A stretch of DNA of 64,000 bases, taken from Eucommia ulmoides. Its lineage: Eukaryota; Streptophyta; Magnoliopsida; Garryales; Eucommiaceae. The position numbers and the translations under genes are program-made. Shown here piece by piece: positions 45,431 through 56,145 of the stretch. The stretch covers positions 9,929,726 to 9,993,725 of the forward strand of contig CM028327.1 in the NCBI GenBank assembly GCA_016647705.1. Reading direction: 5' to 3'. The first letter of the stretch is position 1. The number at the start of each line of letters is the position of its first letter. The notes beneath the pieces were generated by a model, which did no database searches, was not told the DNA's origin, and saw only the letters and a program-made list of their open reading frames with translations.

Positions 45431-47671
45431 TTAGTGATGAACACCATCAACATCCCCCCCTTTCGCCTTTTGCTCAGCTGCTCTTATTTGTCGCTGCTCC
45501 TCTTTGTAAACCCTGTTCCTTCTTTGGAACTGCCAAAATGGGTTTCATTAAAAAAAAAGTCTTGGGCATAAATTAAATGGTCCATAGTGTAAAATGGTCT
45601 AAAAGTTTACATCCAATTTTAACATATAAGTTCCGTGCTACCAAACGCTACCTAAAGTATAGTAGTAGAAATCGACTAAAAGTGAAAACACACAAGGGGG
45701 CAATTATTTTTTGTATCGCATTTTCTAGCCAGCATTGGCTTTTCAAATGACAGTTTCCAAATGACTTCACGTTCCGTTCCGATTGACAGATTTACAATTG
45801 AAAATTAAAACTTGAATTTATGATTTACACAAGATGAATATTAACTAACTAAAAACATGCATTGAGTTTAAATAGAAGAATTTGAAATGAGTTGCCAAAG
45901 GAACTTATTTGAAATTCATCCTACTTGGATTTTATAGATGATCAGGCTTGTTTATTTATTTTGACTTTTGAATAACCCGAGCTCAAAATACCATGCTTGA
46001 GTTCGGCTCGTATAAATATGCTTGAGCTCAAGTTCAGCTCAAAACATTAGCGAGCTTGAGCTTGAGCTCGAACATATAATTATATGTATTCAGATTAAAA
46101 TAAATAGAATATTTATAAGATATTATATATTATTTGTATAATTTGTTCGCAAACATATTCTAGTCCATATTCGAGCTGTTCGCGAACAACACTCAACCCG
46201 GCTCAATATTAAACGAACAAAAATTTGAACCTGAGATTGGCTCGTTTAATAAATAAACAAGTTTTGTTCAAGCCGAGCTCAAGGTATTTGCAAATAGCTC
46301 GATTCATTTAACAACCCCAAGAATAATTTATAAGAACACAAGATGACCTCAATAGTTCGTAATGTCCATGAGTAGAACACTTCAACTCAAGCAAAAGTTT
46401 ATAAACTCAAGATTAAGAGGAGGTCATCAATTCACACAAGTAAAATTTATAAACTATTCTCTTAATAATTCATCCAAGAAAAATTTAAGTCGAGATAAAT
46501 TTTAATAGTTCACTAGGCGAAGTTATTGATTCATGCAAGCAAAATTTAATTCAACATAAATCTTATCTAAATCATCAAAAGCATAATGGATTAAATGATT
46601 TAAGTGAAGGTGCATAGTAGCACACTCATCATTATAAACTCAATATCGACCATTCTTCACCATTAACAGCGGAAATAATTCAATGGTTTACGTAGTTCAT
46701 CAAGTGTCATACTTATTACAGTAATCTCATTCGTCATGTGTGTACGTAATCGTGACAGCAAGTTATGTAGCGTGATCTTAGACCTCTCTCAACTCCAAAA
46801 ACTAGCTAATGAGATAAGATTTTCTCTCACACTTGTAACCTGACCATCAGCTCCTTTCACATCCAATGTATGATGAACCTAACAATCTCTTCCTCACACA
46901 TCGGTCCTTTAGTCGACTAACCCTCGATCAGTCTCTTCCTTTGTAGATATTGGGCCAGAATTTTATAACATGGATTATGATACCAGTGTAAAGCGATCTT
47001 GAACCTCTCTTAACCCCTAAAGTTAGCTCATATAACCTGCCCGTCAGTCCCTTACTAGCAATGCAGCCCTTAGCTTATGTAATAACAAACATTTTGCTCG
47101 AAACTAGTTAGTTCCTGCCTAATTATAACTGTTCCGCGAGTGATTGGGACTTAACATTTCCACCGATTCACTGATTTTATAGTCATATAGGAGTATTTCG
47201 ACCCTTATTTTGCACCAAAATAGCATGACTGACATCGGAATCAAAAATATTTACACTAATTTCGCAAAAATGACGTTAGAATAAAATTAAAATTCATCGC
47301 TAAGATGATCAACGAAGAAAATATCAATTCGATTATTAAACCATTTCATTTGACCAAATCAACTAAGAAATTAGGGCTACATGATTTAAAGAAGAACAAA
47401 TCAACGGATTGCACGCACTTTTATAACAACAGAGGATCAATCGAAAAGACAATTGTATGAAATTAGGGGTAGATGATTCATGAGAGAAGAATAGACGATG
47501 CTAAAGCACGAGGGAACGTACCTCTTTGGAATGGTGAAGACACTCGAAATAGTCTTCGCGGAGAAGAGCACAGTCTTTGGGCTCCCTGCAACGAGACATG
47601 CATTCGCTGAAGTCCATCCAGAAATCGTAGCACCTCCCCTTGTTACCTGTGATCCCCCATCCCGACGCCAT
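45431..47671 (-). CDS. Complex I 15 kDa subunit, NDUFS5-type (two exons)
   Basis: The exons are 47671-47522 (50 codons, ending LHHSKE, donor GTACGT) and 45529-45431 (32 codons plus TAA, after acceptor TTTTGGCAG). They join in phase 0 to an 82-residue protein beginning MASGWGITGNKGRCYDFW. Cysteines 14, 24, 34 and 44 form a twin CX9C arrangement (C14-x9-C24, C34-x9-C44), the MIA40-imported intermembrane-space fold. DFWMDFSECMS, CREPKDCALLREDYFECLHHSKE and FQRRNRVYKEEQRQ are family signatures, and length equals the plant family's. The protein is an accessory subunit of NADH:ubiquinone oxidoreductase in mitochondria. The 1992-bp intron (45530-47521) carries a MITE relic and a TRIM. Coding looks intact. 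The minus-strand reading is certain enough that overlapping plus-strand frames (45362, 47498) are shadows. Confidence 0.93.
45935..46325 (-). mobile_element. GAGCTC-rich MITE relic in the NDUFS5 intron
   Basis: Many GAGCTC/GAGCTTGAGCTCGA words. The right end is AGCTCGATTCATTTAACAACCCC, whose reverse complement GGGGTTGTTAAATGAATCG looks like a MITE terminus; the left end is diverged. No coding. Confidence 0.55.
46326..46769. other. Intronic AT-rich DNA
   Basis: Part of the NDUFS5-type gene intron; nothing recognised beyond a few repeated words such as AATTTATAAACT. Confidence 0.4.
46770..47056 (-). mobile_element. TRIM family A, copy 1 (in the NDUFS5 intron)
   Basis: Two minus-strand LTR-like direct repeats (about 46770-46880 and 46987-47056, the second partial) share TGATCTT(A/G)(A/G)ACCTCTCT. 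Between them, TGATACCAGTGT (reverse complement ACACTGGTATCA) is the initiator-Met primer-site core. See the fuller copies at 53555-53897 and 57168-57499. Confidence 0.65.
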
Positions 47672-47765
47672 TGCTCCCTCTCTCTCTACCCTCTCTCTTC
47701 CGGAGCTGTTGTCAGCTGATGGAAAGATCCGTCCACCTGTTGCCGGCTAATGGATCATTGAGTCA

Positions 47766-47828
47766 TGGGCTTTTCAGCCCAAATTAGAAGCTTTTAATAA
47801 GCTTTAATTTGCATTTAAAATCGGCCCA
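47766..47828 (-). promoter_or_regulatory. Site II-type (TGGGCY) promoter elements of the NDUFS5-type gene
   Basis: TGGGCT at 47766-47771, AGCCCA at 47776-47781 (together the palindrome TGGGCTTTTCAGCCCA) and GGCCCA at 47823-47828 (TGGGCC on the minus strand) lie 95-160 bp upstream of the ATG. TGGGCY elements, bound by TCP factors, are a known mark of nuclear genes for mitochondrial components. A GA-rich leader (GAGAGAGAGGGAGCA on the minus strand) precedes the ATG. Confidence 0.6.
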
Positions 47829-48374
47829 AAGTCTTGAAAAAAATCAAAATTTAAAAATAGAAACTCTTTATATATATATATATATATATATATAAGAAAT
47901 AGTAGATTTTTTTTTTCTTTTGGGTTTTCGCAGTAAGGTGTGTCCGGGTTTCGTCTTTCCAAGCCATGGCGGCCTCTAACCGGCGTTAAGCTCCGAAGAT
48001 CCCTTTGACAACCGCATCTGGCCTTGCGACAGACTTCCTCCTCTTCGTCCTTGGCCGTTTCGCCACGTAACTGACTCGATCCACATCTGGTCCTCGTCCT
48101 CTTGCCGGCTTCAGTTGGGTCTGGATCGGTATTACGAGGGTTTCATCGACGCTGCATCTTCGCCATCCTTCGGTGTACAAATCTGGTCGACATCTTGTTG
48201 CAGTGTGCTTGGGGAAGACTTCTGGTGTTGTCGAGAAGCCTTGGATCTGGTTGAAACCTTGCAACTGGATCGTTGTTGTTGTTGTTGCTATTTTCTTCTC
48301 TGGTTCTCCTGTTCAGGCAAGCTTTGATTATTCAATTTTTCATTTACAATCTATTGATGCTGAATTTTTAGTGT

Positions 48375-49720
48375 GTGGAGATTGATAATTCCAGAATTGT
48401 CTGGAATTCTGCGAAATGGTCTACTTTGCTCATGAATGTTGTCCCCTTTGAAACTAAATCTTTTGCAAGTTTATTTTCTAACAAAAAAGAATCTGATGGA
48501 ATTGAACTCAAGTCGCTATCATCTCATAAGAGTGAGCCAACCATTTTCTTGTCTTTAGAAAAAAGTCGAATTGTTGGTGGCTCCCTTCATATTCACTTTG
48601 ATTGGCAAGTTCTTGCATGGTCGACCAGTCTTTGAAGAACTCAAGAAAGCCTTCCACTCCATTGGCTTTAAGGCTACTTTTGAAATAGGCTTTCTTGATT
48701 CCAAACATTTACTTATCCAACTTCACTCGGAAGAAGATTTTCAGAGACTCTGGATAAAGAATATGTGGTATATTAAAAGCTTCCCTATGTGAATATTCAA
48801 ATGGACACCAGAATTCTGAGCTAATACGAATCCCCATTGGCTCCGGTTTGTATCGATTTGGAATTCCTCCCAATCCATCTTTACAACAAATCGTTCCTAT
48901 TCTCTTTAGCCAAAGCGATGGAATCTACAATGAAATTGAATGTTGCAACCTCGACACTTTCTAGGCCTAGCTTAACGAGAAGTTGTGTTGAAGTTGATCT
49001 ACAAAAAGAGCTCCCGAGCATAATTTGGATAGGACAAGCATCCTCAGGATTTTGACAACCAATTAAATACGAAGGCCTTCTAAAATACTGTTCGTACTGC
49101 TATTGACAAGGGCACTCGGTCCAAGAATGCAAAATCAAGAACCCTATTTTGCAAATGGTTGCAAAGTCAAAACAAAATAAAAAGATGGAAAAAGTAAATG
49201 GTAAATGGAAAAAAATTGATCAACAGTACAAAATTCGCAGGCACGTCTCGGAAGATCCAAAGGTACCAGAAAAGAAATCGGAAGATCAGCAAGTGGATAA
49301 ACAAACTCGGTCACCTAGTAAAGATTTAGAACAGAGGGAGAAAGAAAAAATTAAAGATAATCCAACTGTTGATCAAGATCAGGATGTTGAAAATACAACG
49401 ATTGAAAAAATTGTGGTGTATGAGAGAGGTTCTCAAACGCTTGACAGATCGATTTCTTTAAATGGTAAAGCCAAAGATAATTTTTCAATGGAAACATCGG
49501 AAGCTATTGCTGCAGAAAAAAAAGACCCAAGATGTGGCTAAACAACTCTTTTTCTCCCCGAGGTCTGTTGAAAAAGACGTCTCATTACCTACGAGAGAGT
49601 TCAAATGGATTACCATGAGAAACGGGAAACCCAGAAAACCAGGGGCAATGTCATCAATCAAAACCAGATCAACGGTAAGTAAGGATCAAGGCATAGAATC
49701 CACCTCCTCTAATGTTTAAC
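48375..49720 (+). pseudogene. LINE ORF1 relic (DUF4283 + CCHC RNA-binding protein)
   Basis: MEIDNSRIVWNSAKWSTLLM starts the relic. After a frameshift near 48590 the DUF4283 fold is read: GKFLHGRPVFEELKKAFHSIGF, IGFLDSKHLLIQLHSEEDFQRLW, WYIKSFPM, FKWTPEF, with a TGA at 48790. PVCIDLEFLPIHLYNKSFLF follows, then IWIGQASSGF. A zinc knuckle C-S-Y-C-Y-(stop)-Q-G-H-S-V-Q-E-C lies at about 49091-49132 with a TGA at the aromatic position. The C-terminal half (49149-49540) is lysine/glutamate-rich. It bound element RNA in the live family. Confidence 0.85.
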
Positions 49721-49936
49721 TCTTTAATTTGGAATGTTAGGGGGGCTGTCAACTCAGAATGGATTACCTACGAGAGAGTTCAAATGGATTACCATGAGAA
49801 ACGGGAAACCCAGAAAACCAGGGGCAATGTCATCAATCAAAACCAGATCAACGGTAAGTAAGGATCAAGGCATAGAATCCACCTCCTCTAATGTTTAACT
49901 CTTTAATTTGGAATGTTAGGGGGGCTGTCAACTCAG
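49584..49936 (+). repeat. Identical 174-bp tandem duplication spanning the ORF1/ORF2 junction
   Basis: The stretch from ATTACCTACGAGAGAGTTC (49584) to GGGGGCTGTCAACTCAG (49757) recurs from 49763 to 49936, offset 179. I see no difference between copies. The junction GAATGGATTACCTACG resembles internal GGATTACCATGAG, suggesting an 8-base microhomology (GGATTACC). Confidence 0.9.
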
Positions 49937-52306
49937 CCACTAGAAGAAGAATTAAAAAGTTATCTCGTTTGTATTCATATTCTTTCATTGGGCTTTTGGA
50001 CCCTAGAATGGGAAGTCAAGTTGTGCAGGATCTCAGACGTTACGTTTATTTCGATGATGACTTCAGTAATGAAGCCAGTAAGATTTGGTTACTTGGAGAG
50101 AGCCAATTCATTGTGATATATTGATCAGCAAAGATCAATTTGTGATGGCTAAAATTACTCTTAGACAGATTTTTAAGGAATTCCGGGTTGTTGTTGTTTA
50201 CGCTAAATGCTCTCGAAGGGATAGAAGAGAATTGTGGGATCAAATATTTGAAGTTCATAACGACTATACTTTTTTGCTTCTCATAACAGGAGATTTCAAT
50301 GTCACTCTGGACAAATTAGAACGCCTTGGATGCTCTCATTTTAATTCTCAAGCTGCCATTGATATGTTAGACTGCATTGATATGTGCAGATTGATTGAGT
50401 TGTCATTCTCCGAAAATAAATTTACGTGGTGCAGCTCTAAGCATCAGTTGCGAAAGAAATAGAGCAGATTAGATAGACCTCTGGTGAATAATGACTGGCA
50501 GAATCTTTTCCAGATTTCGAAAGTGCGTCATCTAAATAAAGCTTGTTCATATCATAGCCCCCAACTGATCAGATGTGGAGACACTCAACAACGCCATAAA
50601 GGATTCTTCAAATTCTTGAACTTCTGGTATCAACACCAAAATTTCCTTTCGATCGTCAAAGAATCTTGGATCCAACCGACCTTCGGCAATCCTTTCCAAC
50701 AGTAGCATAGAAAACTTAAAATGCTCAAGTCAGTGCTCCATGAATAGAGTTTCAATACTTTTGGAAATATTTTTGATGAAATCAAGAAGCTTGAGGAAAA
50801 AGTGGATGACAATCAGTTAAAGATCCTAACATTGTTCCTCAACTTCAGGAAACTGAGGCTCAACTAACGAAGGCCCTCTCCCATGAAAAAGCCTATTGGA
50901 ATAAAAAATCTGTAATTAAATGGATGAAAGAATGTAACAAAAATATGAAATATTTTCATGCTTGTGTTAATCAAAAAAGGACGAGAATGTTCATAAAAAA
51001 GATTAAAAATGCTAGGGGGGAATTGATCGATCATGATGAAGAAATTCAACATATTTTGGTCAACCACTTCCAAGGATATCTAGCTAACTCTTTGAATACG
51101 AAGTTCAATGAGTTAATTCATTGCATTTCTCGAGTGTTGTCCGACCAAGAAAATCAAGAGTTGGTCAAATGTCCTGATATAGAAGAATTGCAGCAGACCA
51201 TTAAGGGCATGGATGGAGATAGTGTCCCAGGTCCAGATGGATTTTTCGGGAGATTCCATACCTCATGTTGGGAGATTATCAAGGAAGACTTGCTAAATTT
51301 GGTGACTTGCTTTTTCAATGGTGCAATTCTCCCCACTAGTGTCACTAATACATTGGTTGCCCGCATTCCTAAAAAGGAAAATCATGTCGATTCTCCAATT
51401 TCAGGCCTATCAGTTTGTGCAATTTCTTCAACAAGGTGATATCCAAGATCATAGCTAACATAATTGCTTCTTTGTTGCCTAAAATCATATTTCCGGAACA
51501 AAGTGTTTTTGTTAAAGGTAGAAATATCTTGGACAACATCCTTTTAGCGCAGGAGATGGTCAAGCAATTTAATCAAAAGGTGAAAGGTGGAAATATTATT
51601 GTCAAACTAGACATGACTAAAGCATATGACCGAGTTTCATGGGGATTCCTGATTGTTGTGTTACGTAAATTCGATTCTTGTGAAGCTTGGATTGATATGG
51701 TATATCAGGTGCTGTCTAATAACCATTTCTCTATTTTAGTTAATGAGGTTGCGAGTGGTTTCTTCAAATCTCAAAGAGGTTTGATACATGGACATCATCT
51801 ATCTCCTAATTTATTCGTCATCACTACAGAAGTTTTCTCTAGGGGTCTTAATGAGAAGTTAGTCAAATAAGATATTCAAGAATTCTCTCAACCGGCGAAT
51901 GATAATTCGATCTTGCACCTTTGGCTCCAGTTTACTGGCAGAAATCAAAACCTTAATGATCGTGCTTCAGTTTTGTGTTGAGTTTGTGTGGTCCTCTTTA
52001 GATGTGGTCAGTGACAATACCCTACTAGTAGACATGGTTGCTGGTAGAGTTAAAGTCCCTTGGCGTTTAATGTCTTTGATAAAGATTATCAAGGATCTAG
52101 CTGAGAGGGTGCAAGCTTCTATCTCGCACGTTTACAGGGAAGCTAATATAGCTGCGGATATGTTAGCTAAGTTAGGAAGTTCTAGTGTCAATCGAACTTT
52201 CAATTCAGAATCAAAATGCCCGTCTTCTGTTCGGGGTTGTTTAAGACTAGATAAATTTCGCTTCTCGAACATCCGGAAGTTTAAAGATAAGTCTTTTATG
52301 GTTTAG
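49891..52306 (+). pseudogene. LINE ORF2 relic (endonuclease, partial RT, RNase H)
   Basis: Endonuclease: LIWNVRGAVNSATRRRIKKL and LLITGDFNVTLDKLERLG (catalytic GDFN). After stops at 50122 and 50460 comes the linker RGELIDHDEEIQHILVNHFQGYL. RT motifs: VPGPDGFFGRFHTSCW, LVARIPKK, FVKGRNILDNILLAQEMV, KLDMTKAYDRVSWGFL (first catalytic Asp) and a SQRGLIHGHHLSPNLF relic of the G-(D/L)PLSP motif. The YADD block and thumb are missing: after LNEKLVK (51869) the sequence passes directly to RNase H (SSLLAEIKTLMIVLQFCVE, SHVYREANIAADMLAKLG). It cannot reverse transcribe. Confidence 0.9.
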
Positions 52307-52449
52307 TTTTGTAGAGTTTTCTTTTGTTAGTTTGCTTCTACTTTTGTTTTTCGATTAAGAGGTTAGGTCTCGCCCCCCCTTTGTGACTTGTTTTCTTGAT
52401 TTTATTTTATAAAATTTTCCCTTACTTCGCCGAGGTTTTCCAAAAAAAA

Positions 52450-53554
52450 AGAGAGAGAGAGAGTTTATACACACACACACACACACATATTATATATATA
52501 TATACACTATATACTAAAAATGGAAGTCAAAACTAAGAATGAACTACAGCTCAAGACAAAACACATCTTCAATCTTTTTATTCCTAAATCAATGGGCAAA
52601 ATCGTATTTTTTACTATTAATATTTTGACATATCTTCAATCTCTTTATACCTAGATCATCTATGAATTAATTATCCCTAATTTTTTGAAAATATACATTT
52701 TCACCCCTTTATTTTTAGAAATTATCAATTACAATCTTTAAAATTTCATATAGTCCTCTAATTTATATAAATTTCAAGTGAACCCCTAAAAATAATTATT
52801 CATTAAAAAATACCCTAAGTTTTCTGTTATATGTAAACCAATAATCATAATTATAATATCAAAGTATTTAAATTAAAAATATCTATTAATATATTTTCTT
52901 CTAGACCTGCATATTATATTAATCTAAAACTAATATATATAGAGAGAGAGAGAGAGGGGCGAAGAAAAAGAAGAAGAAGAGAGGAGGAGGAGGCAGTTCA
53001 GCCGGGGATACCAACGGCGTGAGGGGTTACCCGCGGCGAGAGTGCGGGTGGGAGTGATTTGTGAATTTTTTGAAAACAAATGAATTAAAAAAAATAAACT
53101 TATTTCAAAGGGATAAAAGAGAAATTTAACAATCATTTAGATTTATTTTTTTAAAAAAAAAAAGAGGTGTGTATTTTAAAAAAAGAGTGTACCTCCCAAT
53201 CATCTATTATTAAAATGAAAAGGCTAATTAATGATGGTAGAGTGTCAACATCAATAAGCTCAAATCAAAGCATTATCTAGCATAGTCCTAAATATGAAAC
53301 TTTATAAAAGCAAATTTCAATTATCAATGTTGTCAATAAAAATCTAAATGATGCTGAAATCAAGGAAAGCATAGGGCGGCTTCATTTGAAGCAACCACCT
53401 GTTGATCATACAATAATGCCCACTTTTGATTTTTAAGACAAAACATAAGCTTACAAATCTTAGAATGTAGCCCTTTGAATCGTGTATAAACTCAATGATC
53501 CTGATTCACTCTAAAAAAATGTTTTTGAATAGGAAAATTGTTAATAAATTTAAA
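52450..53554. other. Non-coding DNA with microsatellites
   Basis: (GA)n 52450-52462, (CA)n 52468-52486 and (TA)n to 52503. A second (GA)n at 52941-52956 leads into a GC-rich patch (52983-53055; GAGGAGGAGGAGG, CGGCGTGAGGGG) of unknown origin. Elsewhere AT-rich. No gene. Confidence 0.5.
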
Positions 53555-53897
53555 TATTGAGTTTATCTCACATCATATATACAAAGAGTTAATGATTAAA
53601 TTATAAGTGTGAGGAAAAATTTCACCGCATAAGTTAAATTTGAAGTTGAAAAATGTTCAAGACCACCTTTACATTGGTATCAAAGCCCAAATTACAATAA
53701 CTCTAATCCAATAACCACAAAATGAGAGACTAATCGAGAGTTAATTAGCCATAGACCCGATGTATAAGAGACAGATTGTTTAGTTTATCCCACATCGGAT
53801 GTGAAAAGGACTAATGATCAAATTATAAATGTGAGGAAAAATCTCACCACATGAGCTAGTTTTTTTAGTTGAAAGAGGCCCAAGACCACCCTATAAT
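53555..53897 (+). mobile_element. TRIM family A, copy 2 (complete, plus strand)
   Basis: Two ~120-bp direct repeats (about 53555-53673 and 53777-53897) share GTTTATC(C/T)CACATC, AATGAT(T/C)AAATTATAA, TGTGAGGAAAAAT(T/C)TCACC and CAAGACCACC. Between them, TGGTATCAAAGCCC (53675-53688) is a near-perfect initiator-Met primer site and a purine tract AAGAGACAGAT precedes the second LTR. Internal region about 100 bp, no coding. Size and structure define a terminal-repeat retrotransposon in miniature. Confidence 0.85.
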
Positions 53898-54165
53898 ATA
53901 TTACTTAGAATTAGGTAACACAAGCAATGTGAGATTCAACACATCCCCTCATTAGTAGGGTGGACTTTGCTAAACTACTACGGATGAATATCGGCGGAAA
54001 GGTCCAACATCGAGATGGGATTCAACACGCACAGGGTGGGCTTTTTGCCGAACCACTGCAAACGTATATCGGGAGAAAGACCCAACGTCAATGTAGGATT
54101 CAACATGCCAAAATCAAACAAGCGGTTTGACTCTGCTACTATATCAAATCAAGTCCAATTCAGTT
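53898..54165 (-). mobile_element. TRIM family B, partial minus-strand copy
   Basis: Reverse complement contains TGTTGAATCTCACATTGCTTGTGTTACCTAATTC (LTR start) preceded by internal units GTTGAATCCCATCTCGATGTTGGACC...GATAT.C.T.CG.AGTGG...GTCCACC, as in the copy at 61597-62089. About two internal units remain. It abuts TRIM A copy 2 directly. Confidence 0.75.
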
Positions 54166-54589
54166 AGGGTTCATTTGATTGTCACTTAATTCATAAATTA
54201 TACTATTTTTCAATTAGTCTATTTTAATATTTTGTTACATTTTAATATTTTGTTATAAAAATTAAAAACACTGATTCAGTTCTAATTCAAATATTATTTT
54301 TGTATAATATAGCTAAAAGTTTGTTTGTGAGTATAATATAGCTAAAAATTTATGTTTCTTTGTCAAAGCAAATAATATATAGATGTAATTAAATCATAAA
54401 TAAATAAAGAAATATACCAATTAATTCATAAAAACTAACAAAAATTATAAACTAGACTAGACACAATAAACTAAAATAAATTGATTTTCAATACACTAAG
54501 TTATATGTACTTAATTGAATTAAATTTTCATATCAAATTTTCGTATCCTCTATAACTAAAAAATATGAATCTTATCAAACACCATTTTA
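54166..54589. other. AT-rich non-coding DNA
   Basis: Repeated short phrase GTATAATATAGCTAAAA (about 54303 and 54332). No gene. Confidence 0.4.
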
Positions 54590-55045
54590 GAGTGAGATTT
54601 CACATCAAAATTATTAAAAAAGAATGTATGATATATAAAATACTATGTGAACTACTATTGTTAGCTTGACTTAAGTATTAAAGGCTATATTAACTTAGTT
54701 CAAAAGTTAATAGACAAGTGGGCAGCATGGGGCGTTACAAATGGTTTCAAAACCACCCATGGTCCAAAAATGGCACAATAATGGTATTGATAAAGAAGTA
54801 GAGACTCTGAAGAGGGATAGAGATCCCGAAATAGGTATCTTGCATCTGTTTATGGGTTACTATCTACACCACCAACCAAGAGAAATGAATCGAACCAACG
54901 CGTCGAGTATGTCACATGAGTTTTTGAGCGAGGGAATATCGTGAGATCACACATTAAAACTATAAAAATTATATATAATATCATATAGGTTGCTACTAGT
55001 ATTTTGTCTTAAGCATTTTGAGTCCGTGACTTAATCCAAAATTTC
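54590..55045 (+). mobile_element. TRIM family C (two LTR-like repeats around a short interior)
   Basis: Direct repeats at about 54590-54738 and 54944-55045 share GTGAGAT..CACAT, AAAATTAT, GACTTAAGTATT/GTCTTAAGCATT. After the first, AATGGTTTCAAAACC (54738-54752) resembles a diverged TGGTATCAGAGC primer site. The interior (54753-54943) has an open 67-codon frame that is not recognised. A related solo repeat is at 39846-40010. Confidence 0.55.
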
Positions 55046-55439
55046 TATTAACACATCAAAATTCTAATGATGTCGTGAGAAAAAAATTAAAAAAAAGGAG
55101 GCAGCACTAGAAGAGTTGAAATGGAAAAGGGCTTATTTTATTTCTTACCTTTTTGCGTGTGTAAATCATTAGTTAGGAGTTAGGGTTGTCTTATTCACAT
55201 ATGTTGACAAAGGTTATGCATGTGAGTTTGAAGAAGGTGCAGAAAATCAAAGGCTCCACTAAACTAACCTGTTTGAGCCCGTGACAGACAAGAAACACCT
55301 CCATCCATCCATCCATCCATCTGTTTTGGATCCATCCACCTCTTCCATCACTCAATCCTACTTCATGTTATCCAATGCCTACATAATATATACACATGTG
55401 TATATATATCCAAATACAACCACAAATAAACGAGGATAA
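55046..55439. other. Non-coding DNA
   Basis: A (CCAT)n run lies at 55302-55321 and a (TATA)-rich patch near 55384-55410. No gene. Confidence 0.4.
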
Positions 55440-56145
55440 ATTTGTAATTTCAATTGAGATAGAGAGATTTATAAATCAATTTATCCAAAATAAGAGAAAT
55501 TATTAAGACAAAATTTAGACCACATGATAAATCTCATATTACTTGTGTTATCTCATCCTGAGCTATATATAAAGTATAGGACAATTATTTTTTTTATAAG
55601 GTGTCTTTTGAGTGAGTTAAACCCATTGAGTTACTTTACAACCAAACTGAGTTCTAAGACAATTCAATCAAACAAGTCTTAAGACATTTCAACTAAGGCC
55701 AAATTTTGTAATTTCAATTTAGAAAAGAGAGAGAGATTTATAAATTAATTTATCCAAAATAAGAGAATTATTAAGGCAAAAATAATTTAGACAATCTCCT
55801 AAATCTCACACCATTTGTGTTACCCGATCCTGAACTATATATTAAGTGTCGGACAATTCTCCTCGTACAAAGCGTATTCTGAGAGTAAATTAGGTTCATT
55901 GAGTTACTACACAACCAAACGAGTCCTAAGACAGTTCAACTTAAGGTAAATTCTGTAATTTTAATAATTTAAACAACTTGTTTAATCTCATATCACTTGT
56001 GTCACCTGATCCTAAGCTATACATAAAATGTAGAGCAATCACTCTCTTACAAGGTGTCTTTTGAGAGTAAGTAAGACTCATTGGATTACTAAACAACCAA
56101 ACGAGTCCTAAACAGTTCAACTTTAAGGTAAGTTGGGTAATTTCA
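55440..56145 (+). repeat. Three tandem units containing TRIM family B LTRs
   Basis: Units at about 55440-55700, 55705-55945 and 55946-56145. Each has TTGTAATTTCAATT..., then the family B LTR (AAATCTCA...TTGTGTTA..TGATCCTGAGCTATATATAAAGT, TCTTTTGAGAGTGAGTTAG.CCCATTG) and then ACAACCAAACGAGTCCTAAGACAGTTCAACT. No primer site follows the LTRs, so this is an array made by unequal exchange, not three insertions. Confidence 0.75.

Larger units (their letters stand above)
47930..52449 (+). mobile_element. L1-type LINE, full-length-like but internally deleted
   Basis: 5' UTR from about 47930 (5' boundary uncertain), ORF1 relic 48375-49720, ORF2 relic 49891-52306, a 3' UTR of about 130 bp and an A-run at 52441-52449. 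ORF1 carries DUF4283 and a zinc knuckle; ORF2 carries endonuclease, the N-terminal part of RT, and RNase H. A target duplication was not found because the 3' flank is (GA)n. Confidence 0.9.

Noticed and set aside
45362..45571. Plus-strand frame with a signal-peptide-like leucine run
   Set aside because: Overlaps exon 2 and the 3' UTR of the minus-strand NDUFS5-type gene; the hydrophobic run is a shadow.
47498..47719. Plus-strand 73-codon frame
   Set aside because: Shadow of exon 1 of the NDUFS5-type gene, which reads convincingly on the minus strand.
47986..48264. 92-codon minus-strand frame, arginine-rich
   Set aside because: Lies in the 5' UTR of the LINE; no similarity recognised.
54741..54944. 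67-codon frame beginning MVSKPPMVQKWHNNG
   Set aside because: Starts in the primer-site region of a TRIM and has no similarity recognised.
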